Origin: Rhizobium rhizogenes
Lineage (GTDB): Bacteria > Pseudomonadota > Alphaproteobacteria > Rhizobiales > Rhizobiaceae
DNA: 64,000 nucleotides
Direction: 5' to 3'
NCBI RefSeq assembly: GCF_002005205.3
Contig: NZ_CP019702.2
Span: 1,554,001-1,618,000, forward strand
A program made the position numbers and the translations under genes. Shown piece by piece: positions 44,807 to 53,129 of this stretch. Under the pieces are notes generated by a model. That model was not told where the DNA came from. It was given only the letters and a program-made list of their open reading frames with translations, and searched no databases. Every line of letters starts with the position of its first letter. The stretch's first letter is position 1.

Positions 44807-45735
44807 TGGCTGAGATCATGTTTGAACGCATCGCGCTGATCGGCATCGGCCTGATCGGCTCGTCGATTGCCCGTGATGTCAAAGAGCTTGGGCTTGCCCG
44901 CCACGTGACGATTTCCACCCGCAGCGAAGACACGCTGAAACGGGCGGAAGAACTGGAACTTGGCACGGATTACACGGTTTCGGCGGCGGAGGCGGTAAAG
45001 GATGCCGATCTCGTTATCGTCTCGGTGCCGGTGGGGGCTTCGGAAAGCGTGGCGCAGCAGATCGCGCCGCATCTGAAACCTGGCGCCATCGTTACCGATG
45101 TCGGCTCCACCAAGGCTTCGGTCATCGCGCAGATGGCGCCGCATATGCCCGACAATGTGCATTTCATTCCCGGCCACCCGCTGGCGGGCACGGAAAAATC
45201 CGGCCCGGATGCCGGTTTTGCCGGCCTCTTCCGCGACCGTTGGTGCATTTTCACGCCTTTGCCGGGGACCGATGCCGAAGCTCTGGAAAAGCTCAAGGAT
45301 TTCTGGCGGGCGCTCGGTTCGCGCGTGGACGAGATGGATGCCGAGCACCACGACAAGGTTCTGGCGATCGTTTCGCATCTGCCGCACATCATCGCCTATA
45401 ATATCGTCGGCACGGCGGATGATCTGGAGACGGTGACCGAATCGGAGGTCATCAAATATTCCGCCTCCGGTTTCCGTGACTTCACCCGTCTGGCGGCTTC
45501 AGATCCTACCATGTGGCGCGATGTCTGCCTGCATAACAAGGATGCCATCCTTGAGATGCTGGCACGGTTTTCCGAAGACCTCGCCTCCCTGCAAAGGGCG
45601 ATACGCTGGGGAGAGGGCGACAAGCTGTTCGAGCTGTTTTCCCGCACCCGCGCTATCCGCCGCTCCATCGTTGAGGCCGGTCAGGATGTCGACGCACCGG
45701 ACTTCGGCCGTCACGCGCTGGATCAGAAGAAGTAG
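44806..45735 (+). CDS. tyrC: Prephenate/arogenate dehydrogenase family protein
   Basis: 309 residues. The N-terminal Rossmann motif IALIGIGLIGSSIARDVKEL binds NAD(P), followed by DADLVIVSVPVGASESV and VTDVGSTKASVI, and FIPGHPLAGTEKSGPDAG, the PDH active-site region with His. It oxidatively decarboxylates prephenate or arogenate toward tyrosine. The ATG at 44806 overlaps the hisC TGA, and an ATG 12 bases later is also possible. The pairing with hisC supports a role in tyrosine formation. Confidence 0.92.
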   Translation: MAEIMFERIALIGIGLIGSSIARDVKELGLARHVTISTRSEDTLKRAEELELGTDYTVSAAEAVKDADLVIVSVPVGASESVAQQIAPHLKPGAIVTDVGSTKASVIAQMAPHMPDNVHFIPGHPLAGTEKSGPDAGFAGLFRDRWCIFTPLPGTDAEALEKLKDFWRALGSRVDEMDAEHHDKVLAIVSHLPHIIAYNIVGTADDLETVTESEVIKYSASGFRDFTRLAASDPTMWRDVCLHNKDAILEMLARFSEDLASLQRAIRWGEGDKLFELFSRTRAIRRSIVEAGQDVDAPDFGRHALDQKK

Positions 45736-45766
45736 GGCAGGGGACAAAGCCTGCAAATATCTCTCC

Positions 45767-45880
45767 CGTCATGCCGGATTGGATTCGGTATCCAGCCACG
45801 GCGCGTCTGCGCCGTGGGGAGAGTTTTTTGCGATCAATGACTTGATCGTGCTGGGCCAGGATCAAGCCCGGCGGTGACGG
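45767..45880. repeat. Mosaic intergenic repeat, copy A
   Basis: Starts CGTCATGCCGGATT, contains the palindrome CCACGGCGCG-TCTG-CGCCGTGG, and ends with GATCAAGCCCGGCGGTGACGG, an inverted image of its start. It lies between tyrC and the DUF2125 gene, which converge. Related copies are at 52964 and 57606. Confidence 0.75.
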
Positions 45881-45895
45881 AGCAGATTCGGGCGC

Positions 45896-46897
45896 TCAGA
45901 TCGGCGGAATCTTGCCCAGCGGGATGAAGCCGCTGACGGTGGCGCGGCCGCGATCCACCACGAGATCGACGGATGCCCTGTCGCCACCGCCGGCAAGCGC
46001 GCCGAGCAGTTTGCGGGCCGTGTCGATGGTGGATTGCAGCTGCGGAAACGCCTGCTTGGCATTGTCCGACCATGCGCCGAGCTTTTCGATCTCCAGCTTG
46101 AACTGGCCGGAGAGATACCCCTCATTGTCGAAGGAGAAGGGACCGCTGATGCGCATGGTGCGGCCTTCGCCAATATCGGCCACCAGCCGGCGAAGTTCGC
46201 CGCTTGTGCCATAAAGGCCTGACGTGTCGCTGCCGTCCACCATGCCCGCCTTGCCCGCGAGCGTGACATCAACGATGGCGTCGAGGCGCGGAAGAACCTG
46301 CGGCCAGTCCTTGATGACGGTGGCCGAGTCGGTGAGCGTGATTGCACCGTCGAGATCGGCACCGTTCTGGCGAAGATGCATTTCCGTCTTGACGGCATCA
46401 AAATCGATCGTCTGGCCGGTAACGGAGGAGACCGCCTGCGCCTTCAGCCCGTCAATGACGAGCGAACTGCGATCGATGCCCTTCAGCTTGGTGACGATGC
46501 TCGACTGCATGTTCTGCCAGGTGGCCGAGACTGTCAGGCCATGGGCGGAGCGGATTTCCGCGGGGGAATCCAGTTCCCAGACGATATGGCCCGGATTATA
46601 GACCTGCGCCGCCGAGCGTAATTGCCCGAAAGAAGCGGAAACGCCGTTGCCGCTATCATCCACCGTCACTTTGGAGCAGAAGAGGCCGATGCGGAAGGGG
46701 TAACCCTTGAAGGCGATATCGCCGCATTCGCCGCTGACGCTGCGGGCCTGCGAGGGGGCAATGACGTTCAGAACCGTCTGCTTCAGCCTGTCGGCGGCAT
46801 AAAACCATCCGGCGGTATAAAGTCCGATGACCACGAGGATGGCGATGGCGAGCCAGAGGAATTTCCTGGCCGTGCCGGATTGGCTTGACGCTGCCAT
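45896..46897 (-). CDS. DUF2125 domain protein
   Basis: 333 residues with a single N-terminal membrane anchor (about 12-33, FLWLAIAILVVIGLYTAGWF) and a large periplasmic portion. The segments AADRLKQTVLNVIA, GYPFRIGLFCSKVTVDD and IVWELDSPAEIR are typical of DUF2125, an alphaproteobacterial family distantly related to AsmA-like or lipid-carrier proteins. Function unknown. It is divergent from the ChaC-like gene with about 50 bases between starts. Confidence 0.9.
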   Translation of the reverse strand: MAASSQSGTARKFLWLAIAILVVIGLYTAGWFYAADRLKQTVLNVIAPSQARSVSGECGDIAFKGYPFRIGLFCSKVTVDDSGNGVSASFGQLRSAAQVYNPGHIVWELDSPAEIRSAHGLTVSATWQNMQSSIVTKLKGIDRSSLVIDGLKAQAVSSVTGQTIDFDAVKTEMHLRQNGADLDGAITLTDSATVIKDWPQVLPRLDAIVDVTLAGKAGMVDGSDTSGLYGTSGELRRLVADIGEGRTMRISGPFSFDNEGYLSGQFKLEIEKLGAWSDNAKQAFPQLQSTIDTARKLLGALAGGGDRASVDLVVDRGRATVSGFIPLGKIPPI

Positions 46898-46946
46898 ATT
46901 GATCTCCGATGAACAGACTTCAGATAATTTCGATTTGGCTTGGGAT

Positions 46947-47498
46947 ATGGACGATTTTTGGGTCTTTGGCTACGGTTCGTTGATGTGGAACCCCGGCTTC
47001 GCTTTCGAGGAAAGGCAGCAGGCGCGGCTGCACGGCTATCGGCGCTCGCTCTGCATCAGTTCCAACTTTTATAGAGGCACCGAAGAAAAGCCCGGTCTCG
47101 TTCTCGGTCTGGAGCGCGGCGGCTCCTGCCTTGGCGTTGCCTTCCGCGTGCGGGCGCAGGACCACGATCCCGTCATGGCCTATCTGCGGGAGCGCGAACT
47201 GGTGACGAATGTCTACAAGGAGCGCGTGGTTTCCATCGCGCTCGCCAATGGCCGGCGCAGCAGCGCCGTGACCTATGTGGCCGATCCCGCGCATGAGCAA
47301 TATATCGGCGGCCTCGGCGTTGCCGAATCGGCGACCATCATCGCGGCTGCATCGGGTCGCTCCGGGCCGAATACGGATTATGTCTTCAACACCGTGCAGC
47401 ATCTGCAGGAAATGGGCATTCGCGACTCCCTGCTGGAGAGCATCGCGAAAAATGTCGGTACGCTCGCCGCTCAGCCGGCCGTGGTTTCCTTGCCCTGA
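46947..47498 (+). CDS. ChaC-like gamma-glutamylcyclotransferase
   Basis: 183 residues from the ATG at 46947. VFGYGSLMWNPGF (the YGSL motif), LHGYRRSLCISSNFYRGT and LGLERGGSCLGVAFRV are characteristic, and the catalytic Glu is in RERELVTNVYKERVV. ChaC enzymes cleave the gamma-glutamyl group from glutathione to give 5-oxoproline. The frame continues upstream to 46827 across the divergent gene's start, which is not coding. Its 3' end overlaps the convergent plsC-like gene by 28 bases. Confidence 0.9.
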   Translation: MDDFWVFGYGSLMWNPGFAFEERQQARLHGYRRSLCISSNFYRGTEEKPGLVLGLERGGSCLGVAFRVRAQDHDPVMAYLRERELVTNVYKERVVSIALANGRRSSAVTYVADPAHEQYIGGLGVAESATIIAAASGRSGPNTDYVFNTVQHLQEMGIRDSLLESIAKNVGTLAAQPAVVSLP

Positions 47499-48271
47499 AG
47501 TTCGGCGATCCGCTTCACTGCCGTCGGCGGCAGCGGCAGGTGCGGGTTGTTGCGCACGGTTTCCAGCAGCAATTCATCGCTCGCCTTTTCCGTAACGTCG
47601 ATCAGGCGCTTGAAGAATACGTCGGGGTCCAGCCCCGGCTCGATGGCCGGCAGGATGCGCACCTTGAAATGGCCGGGATAACGCATGGTGGAACGGCGCG
47701 GCCAGAAGAGGCCGGGATGCATGGCGACGGGAATGACCGGCACCTGCAGATCACGATAAAGCCGGGCGATACCGTAACGATATTCGGGTTCGGCGCCGGG
47801 CGGGCGGCGCGTGCCTTCGGGATAGATGATGAGTTCGCGGCCGGCGGCCATTTCCTCGCGCGCCCGCTCCATCACCTTCAGCATCACCTTGCCGCGCGCG
47901 GCGCGGTTGACCGGGATCATGCGCTGTTTCATGGCGTACCAGCCGAATAGCGGAATCCACAAAAGCTCGCGTTTCAGAATATAGACCGGATCGGGAAGAT
48001 TGGGCAGCAGCGCATAGGTATCCCAGAAGGACTGGTGCTTGGGCGCAAAGATGCAGCCGGTTTCGGGAATGTTTTCCAGCCCTTCGATCTCGAAGGTGGT
48101 GCCGACGATGGTCTTCATCAGCCAATGGTTGGACCGCGCCCAGTTCTTGGGGATTTCATAGGCGATCTTGCGGGGCAGGATGAAATAGATCGGCGTCAGC
48201 ACGATCATGCGGACAATCAGGTTGAGATAAAACAGCGTATTGAAAAGAAAAGAGCGCAGCTTGAGCATCAA
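47471..48271 (-). CDS. 1-Acyl-sn-glycerol-3-phosphate acyltransferase (PlsC-like)
   Basis: 266 residues with an N-terminal membrane region (about 8-32, FNTLFYLNLIVRMIVLTPIY). Acyltransferase motifs are FAPKHQSFWDTYAL (HX4D), the PVNRAARGK loop and IYPEGTRRPPGAEP. It transfers an acyl chain to lysophosphatidic acid in phospholipid synthesis, at the inner membrane. It is the last gene of a minus-strand run from ftsE through ftsX and ydcF. Confidence 0.92.
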   Translation of the reverse strand: MMLKLRSFLFNTLFYLNLIVRMIVLTPIYFILPRKIAYEIPKNWARSNHWLMKTIVGTTFEIEGLENIPETGCIFAPKHQSFWDTYALLPNLPDPVYILKRELLWIPLFGWYAMKQRMIPVNRAARGKVMLKVMERAREEMAAGRELIIYPEGTRRPPGAEPEYRYGIARLYRDLQVPVIPVAMHPGLFWPRRSTMRYPGHFKVRILPAIEPGLDPDVFFKRLIDVTEKASDELLLETVRNNPHLPLPPTAVKRIAELQGKETTAG

Positions 48272-48383
48272 CAGCCTTCCCGGAGCGCAGCCGTTCCGAA
48301 GCGATGATACGCCTCGATGCCGGATGCCGATGCCAGACGCCTACACGAAAACAAGGCCTCGCATCAAGCGCGTTTCTCGCCGG

Positions 48384-49115
48384 TCATGGAGAAGCGGTCG
48401 CCACCTTGGGTGCGGAATGATCGGCGGCCGCCTTGCGCAGGCCGTCGCCCTTGCCGAAGCCGGTGAGGTCGCGTCCCGCCGCCGCCACGAACTTCAGATA
48501 TTCGTAGAGCATGGTTCGGACCACATCCGGCTCCACGAACCAGTTCGTGCGGGCGAGATCCGCGCTGATGACGGGATAGGCGATGAATTCCGTCTGCGGG
48601 CTGGCGCTGCGCAACTCATGCAGGCTGCGATGCATGTGATAATTGTTGGTGACGACGACAATGGAGGAATAATTGTGGTCGCGTATCCAGCTGGCCGCCT
48701 CATTGGCGTTACCGATCGTATCGATCGCCTTGTAGCCCATATCCACGCAGCAGGTGAACATGTCGGACGACCCTTGCGTCATCTTGCGGATCTGCGAGCG
48801 GGTGGTGGCGGGGTTGACGCCTGATATCAACAGCCGCTTGCCCACACCATCCCGGAGCAGGCCCACCGCCTGTTCGATGCGCTGATAACCGCCGGTGAGA
48901 ACGATGATGGCATCGCCTCTTGCCCCCTCCGGCGGGCGCATGGAGGCGACCGAATCGGCAAACCACAGGAAACCGCCGGAAAAAGCGCCGAGTGCGATGA
49001 CACAAAGCAGGATGAGGCCGCGAATAAAACGGCGCAGAGGACCACGTCGCGACAACAGGCCCTTTCTGGCCGGCCGCGTCGTCGTCTGATCCTGGTCCAT
49101 CCGACTCACAAACAT
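48384..49115 (-). CDS. YdcF/SanA-like DUF218 membrane protein
   Basis: 243 residues with a basic N-terminus and one membrane helix (about 30-52, FIRGLILLCVIALGAFSGGF). The DUF218 domain has AIIVLTGGYQRIEQAVGLL, RLLISGVNPATT, IGNANEAASWIRDH and SSIVVVTNNYHMHRSLHEL. These proteins face the periplasm and are linked to envelope-barrier functions, but no reaction is known. ftsX ends 113 bases upstream on the same strand, so it may belong to the ftsEX transcript. Confidence 0.9.
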   Translation of the reverse strand: MFVSRMDQDQTTTRPARKGLLSRRGPLRRFIRGLILLCVIALGAFSGGFLWFADSVASMRPPEGARGDAIIVLTGGYQRIEQAVGLLRDGVGKRLLISGVNPATTRSQIRKMTQGSSDMFTCCVDMGYKAIDTIGNANEAASWIRDHNYSSIVVVTNNYHMHRSLHELRSASPQTEFIAYPVISADLARTNWFVEPDVVRTMLYEYLKFVAAAGRDLTGFGKGDGLRKAAADHSAPKVATASP

Positions 49116-49228
49116 TCCTCCTGAATACTCGCCGATTAAGGCAAGGAACAGGCATTTTTGTCCACCGTCCGCAGGTTACATCCGGCTTGTGACGGTTTCA
49201 GTTTTCCCGCGGAATTTCGGGGATGATC

Positions 49229-50236
49229 TCACGATGCAAGGCCGTCGCTTTTTGACGGATCGGACCGGACGCGGTCAATATCGTCAATGGTGCGGATGAC
49301 CGTCATGCGCGCCGTGATGGTGGTGAGAAGCGCGATGATGATCATCGTCATGGCGATACCGAAATAGCCGCCGAGACCGACCGAAAACGAGCCAAAAAGC
49401 GCGCTTGCCTGGTCGCTCTGTGGTGTCGCGACCGTGCTCGACTGCCAGAAACCGGCGACGAGGAACACGGCGGCGGCAAGCGCGCTGCCCGCCGCTGCCC
49501 CCTTGAGGCTGATCTTCAGGAAGTGCTTCTGGAATTCGCGCGCCACAAAACTGCTTTCGGCGCCGACGAAATGCAGCACCTCGACAATGTGCCGGTTGCC
49601 GGAAAGCGCGCCGCGCGTGGCAAACACCACCGTCAGCACCATGGCGGTAAAGACGAGGATGAGGACACCGACGCCGATCATGACGGTGGTTCTGGCCATG
49701 GAGACCAGCCTGTCGACCCAGGTGCGGTGATCGTCAAGGAACGCCTGCGGGATTTCCGTCTTCAGCATGTCCCGCATCGCCTGAAAATCGGGCGGATTGT
49801 TTTCATCGATGGTGATGACGACGAGGCGCGGTACAGGGAGTTCGGAAAGATCGAGACCGCTGCCGAGCCATGGCTCCAGCAAACGGGAGGTTGCCGCATC
49901 GTCAAGGATCGTACCGTCGCGCGTGCCGACGAAGGTGAGCGCCAGATTGCGCGCCTTGGAAAGCGCCGCATCCATGTCCAGCCCGTCCTCGGGCTTGATC
50001 TGGATGGTGATCTCGCGGGAAATCTGGCTCTGCCAGGTGGCGGCGGTGGCGCGCACCATGGAGACGGCGCCAAGGGTGAGGCAGGCGAGAAAGGCCATGA
50101 TGGCGATCACCACCATCAGCGCATTACCCTGAATATTGGAGGGCGGCAGGATGGGCGCCATCGGGCGGATGCGCATGGGCGGGCGCTTCGGCTGCGCCGC
50201 TTCCGGTTTCAATGGTTTGCGGTTGATCTCATTCAT
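49229..50236 (-). CDS. ftsX: Cell division protein FtsX
   Basis: 335 residues: one membrane helix near 40-65 (NALMVVIAIMAFLACLTLGA), an extracytoplasmic domain, then three more helices (about 195-220, 245-270 and 295-320), the FtsX topology. It forms the FtsEX complex, which in other bacteria regulates peptidoglycan hydrolases at the septum. It overlaps ftsE by eight bases. The region LHFVGAESSFVAREFQKHF is the conserved cytoplasmic loop. Confidence 0.92.
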   Translation of the reverse strand: MNEINRKPLKPEAAQPKRPPMRIRPMAPILPPSNIQGNALMVVIAIMAFLACLTLGAVSMVRATAATWQSQISREITIQIKPEDGLDMDAALSKARNLALTFVGTRDGTILDDAATSRLLEPWLGSGLDLSELPVPRLVVITIDENNPPDFQAMRDMLKTEIPQAFLDDHRTWVDRLVSMARTTVMIGVGVLILVFTAMVLTVVFATRGALSGNRHIVEVLHFVGAESSFVAREFQKHFLKISLKGAAAGSALAAAVFLVAGFWQSSTVATPQSDQASALFGSFSVGLGGYFGIAMTMIIIALLTTITARMTVIRTIDDIDRVRSDPSKSDGLAS

Positions 50237-50888
50237 AGATGTCGAGCCGCCCTTCGGTCAGGATCATCCGGCGCGCATCGATCTGGTCCATCAGGCCAAA
50301 ATCATGGGTGGCGATGACGACGGCCGTGCCTAGCCGGTTGAGTTCCAGGAAAAGGTTGAGAAGGCGCTTGGCCATCGGCGGATCGACGTTGCCGGTCGGC
50401 TCGTCGGCCAGCAATATTTCCGGCTGGTCCATCAGCGCGCGGGCGATGGCGGCGCGCTGCTTTTCCCCGCCGGAGAGAATGGCCGGCAGCACGTTGATAC
50501 GCTCGCCGAGCCCGACCCATTTCAGAAGCTCGATCACGTCGTTGCGATAGGCGCTCTCTTCCTTGCCGCGCACGCGCAGCGGCAGGGCGACATTCTCATA
50601 GGTCGTCAGATGATCGAGCAGCCGGAAATCCTGAAACACGATGCCGACGCGGCGGCGCAGCATCGGCAACTCGCTGCGCGGAATACGCGACACATCCCGG
50701 TTGAACATGCGGATATTGCCACGGGTCGGCTGCAGCGACATCAAAAGCAGGCGGAGCAGCGTGGTCTTGCCCGCACCCGAAGGGCCGGTCAGAAACTGGA
50801 ACGAACCCTTGGGAATGTCGAAGGTCATGTCCCTCAGGATCTCGGGTCCCATGCCGTAACGCAACCCGACATTTTCGAAATGGATCAA
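50229..50888 (-). CDS. ftsE: Cell division ATP-binding protein FtsE
   Basis: 219 residues. Walker A GPSGAGKTTLLRLLL, Q-loop VGIVFQDFRLLDHLTTYENV, signature ILSGGEKQRAAIARALM, Walker B ILLADEPTGNVDP and the switch region VVIATHDFGLMDQ mark the FtsE ATPase. It partners with FtsX, whose gene overlaps its end. Just 195 bases separate it from the divergent exported-type protein gene. Confidence 0.95.
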   Translation of the reverse strand: MIHFENVGLRYGMGPEILRDMTFDIPKGSFQFLTGPSGAGKTTLLRLLLMSLQPTRGNIRMFNRDVSRIPRSELPMLRRRVGIVFQDFRLLDHLTTYENVALPLRVRGKEESAYRNDVIELLKWVGLGERINVLPAILSGGEKQRAAIARALMDQPEILLADEPTGNVDPPMAKRLLNLFLELNRLGTAVVIATHDFGLMDQIDARRMILTEGRLDIYE

Positions 50889-51083
50889 CGGACTTCCAGT
50901 CTCTTCGTTTCGTGGTGGTTCGCAAGCCGCTGGCGCGTGGGGTTCGGATGTCGGGGTTTAACCCGGATCCGGCGGCCTGCGCGAGCCGTTTTTGCGAAGC
51001 ATTAACCAATTAAATTTAAAACTTGGCAGGATTCGTTGCAATGCCCAGTTTTGCGGGCCGGAAAACCTCACCCAAGGAATTCT

Positions 51084-51761
51084 ATGGCTATGTTCCGTTC
51101 ATCTCGCCGGCAAGCGGCATTCGATTTCGACCTCCTGATGCCGGAAACGCCGGTGCGCCGCACGTCGCGGGCGGCAAATCCCGACCGCGACGTGGTAGAC
51201 GCGGAATTTGTCACCATCAAGGAAAACCGTGCGCGTCAGCCCGGAAACGACAATCGCGGCGCAGCGCGCCGGCAGGTGAAAAAACCGCCCGTTACCCTCG
51301 CCATTCTTTGCCTCGCTTTCATCGGCTGGGTGGATCGCAGATTGTCTCGCCTGTCGGCGGATGCCTATTCGGCGCTGGTGGCCGGCCTCGCCATTTTTGT
51401 CTTCGTATGTTCGGGCGGCCTCTCGGTCGTGGTGCCGGAAAAGACGGCTGTCGCGGCCTCGGTCAATCCTCTCGCCATTTCCCATGTCACCGTAACCCCG
51501 CAGGAAGCGGGCGGCATGGATATCCTGCTCATCAACGGCATCGTGGAAAACAATGGCGGCAATCTGGAAGAGGTGCCGGCCCTTCGCGCCGATCTCTTCG
51601 CCGCCAAGGGACAATTGGTGGCGAGCATGGTTATCGAGCCGCCGGTGAAAGAGATGCAGCCCGGTTTCAGCCACGGTTTCTCGGCAAAACTGCGCCATCC
51701 CGGTGGAAAAACGCCTGAGATCAAGCTTTCCTTCGTCGAGGCGGGTGCGTCCGAACGCTGA
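51084..51761 (+). CDS. Membrane-anchored protein of unknown function upstream of hpt
   Basis: 225 residues from the ATG at 51084 (AAGGAA upstream); an ATG two codons on is equally usable. After a polar N-terminus (about 1-75) comes one membrane helix (about 95-125, YSALVAGLAIFVFVCSGGLS) and an outward beta-rich domain (ISHVTVTPQEAGGMDILLIN, IVENNGGNLEEVPALRADLF) resembling the DUF3426/FxLYD-type fold used in periplasmic domains. It precedes hpt by 68 bases on the same strand. Confidence 0.65.
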   Translation: MAMFRSSRRQAAFDFDLLMPETPVRRTSRAANPDRDVVDAEFVTIKENRARQPGNDNRGAARRQVKKPPVTLAILCLAFIGWVDRRLSRLSADAYSALVAGLAIFVFVCSGGLSVVVPEKTAVAASVNPLAISHVTVTPQEAGGMDILLINGIVENNGGNLEEVPALRADLFAAKGQLVASMVIEPPVKEMQPGFSHGFSAKLRHPGGKTPEIKLSFVEAGASER

Positions 51762-51829
51762 CTGTGCTAACGCGTGTCTTCTATTTTTACTGAAAGGTAA
51801 AATCGGCAAGGCGCAGCACAGGAGTAAGA

Positions 51830-52372
51830 ATGCCCGTCGTCCGTGGAAAAAATATCGAGCCGCTTTATACCGCCGAGCAGATCGCCGAGCGCAATCGCGA
51901 TATGGCCAAGCACATTGCCGGTGGCCCGACCAAGGATTTGCTGGTCATTGCCGTGCTCAAGGGATCGTTCATTTTCGCGGCCGATCTTATCCGCGCACTG
52001 CATGACAGCGGCCTTGCTCCCGAAGTCGAGTTCATCACGTTGTCGAGCTATGGCAGCGGCACGGTTTCGCAAGGGGTCAGGATCGTCAAGGATATCGACA
52101 GCGACGTGAAAGACCGCGATGTCCTGCTGATCGACGATATTCTCGAATCCGGCCGCACGCTGCGTTTCGCCAAGGAACTGCTCTACGAGCGCGGCGCCCG
52201 CAACGTCACCATCGCCGTGCTGCTCGACAAGAAGGTGAAGCGCAAGGAAGATCTGGAGGCCGATTATGTCGGTTTCGAATGTCCTGACTATTTCGTCGTG
52301 GGTTATGGCATGGATGTCGCTTATGCCTTCCGCGAACTGCCCTTTGTCGGCGTCGTGACCGGCGACGCCTGA
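51830..52372 (+). CDS. hpt: Hypoxanthine phosphoribosyltransferase
   Basis: 180 residues. The PRPP-binding loop VLLIDDILESGRTLRFAKEL and the hood/aromatic region ADYVGFECPDYFVVGYGMD are typical for Hpt, as is VLKGSFIFAADLIRAL near the start. It salvages hypoxanthine (and guanine) to IMP/GMP using PRPP in the cytoplasm. Confidence 0.94.
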   Translation: MPVVRGKNIEPLYTAEQIAERNRDMAKHIAGGPTKDLLVIAVLKGSFIFAADLIRALHDSGLAPEVEFITLSSYGSGTVSQGVRIVKDIDSDVKDRDVLLIDDILESGRTLRFAKELLYERGARNVTIAVLLDKKVKRKEDLEADYVGFECPDYFVVGYGMDVAYAFRELPFVGVVTGDA

Positions 52373-52514
52373 GCCTATTTACCGTATCGGAACGGTACAG
52401 GGCGGAGACGCCTCATTAACCATTCACCCAGCCAAGGCCTGGGTGTTTACCTCTTGAAAAGAGGAGCCTGCGATGTTGCTCACGGCTGGAAATGATGCCC
52501 AGGAGCAATGAGTA

Positions 52515-52874
52515 ATGGCGAAGATTCTGATTACCGAAGACGAGGATGCGCTGCGTTCTTTCGTGGCGCGGGCGCTCCGTCTCGACGGTCACGAGACCTA
52601 TGAGGCGGCGGATGGCGAGCAGGGGCTGGAGAAGCTCCAGGAAACCAGTTTCGATCTTCTCCTTTCGGATATCCGCATGCCGGTCATGGATGGCATCGAG
52701 CTGGCGCATCGCGCCGCCGAAAGCTTCCCGGCCATGCGTATCCTGCTGATGACGGGTTATGCCGAGCAGCGCGAACGCGCCGACGATCTGGCGGAGAAGA
52801 TCGTTGATGTCGTCTCGAAGCCCTTCGCGCTTCCGGATATCCGCAAGGCCGTGGCGCGCGCGCTTGCCGCCTGA
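52515..52874 (+). CDS. cpdR: Stand-alone response regulator receiver, CpdR type
   Basis: 119 residues, one receiver domain without an output domain. Acidic pocket ITEDEDAL, phospho-acceptor Asp52 in DLLLSDIRMPVMDG, LLMTGYAEQ and the Lys in DVVSKPFALPD are all intact. CpdR in Caulobacter and rhizobia delivers proteins to ClpXP when unphosphorylated and so helps time the cell cycle; the CckA-ChpT relay usually controls it. A clear terminator follows 22 bases after its stop. Confidence 0.9.
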   Translation: MAKILITEDEDALRSFVARALRLDGHETYEAADGEQGLEKLQETSFDLLLSDIRMPVMDGIELAHRAAESFPAMRILLMTGYAEQRERADDLAEKIVDVVSKPFALPDIRKAVARALAA

Positions 52875-52896
52875 GCGACGGGATTGCAGAGATTAA

Positions 52897-52921
52897 AGGG
52901 CGGCCTTCGAGCCGCCTTTTT
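52897..52921 (+). terminator. cpdR terminator
   Basis: GGCGGC (52899-52904), a CTTCGA loop, GCCGCC (52911-52916) and a TTTTT run form a classical intrinsic terminator just after cpdR. Confidence 0.85.
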
Positions 52922-52963
52922 GTTGGTCTGCCCCATTCTCTGCTCTGCGCAATTCCCCACCTC

Positions 52964-53078
52964 CGTCATTCCGGCCCTGAGCCGGAATCCAGCCAGCCTA
53001 AGTCCTTGGGCTGAAAGAACTCTTCCTCGCCGCGCAGACGCGCTGTGGCTGGATGCCGGATCAAGTCCGGCATGACGG
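52964..53078. repeat. Mosaic intergenic repeat, copy B
   Basis: Starts CGTCATTCCGGCCCTGAGCC and ends GATCAAGTCCGGCATGACGG. Its middle differs from copies A and C, but the ends are related, as expected of mosaic elements. It lies between the cpdR terminator and the DUF4175 gene's 3' end. Confidence 0.7.
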
Positions 53079-53129
53079 AAAATTTTAGCTTTGAGGCTGT
53101 ATCGAAGCGCAGTACGACTGTGCGAACCC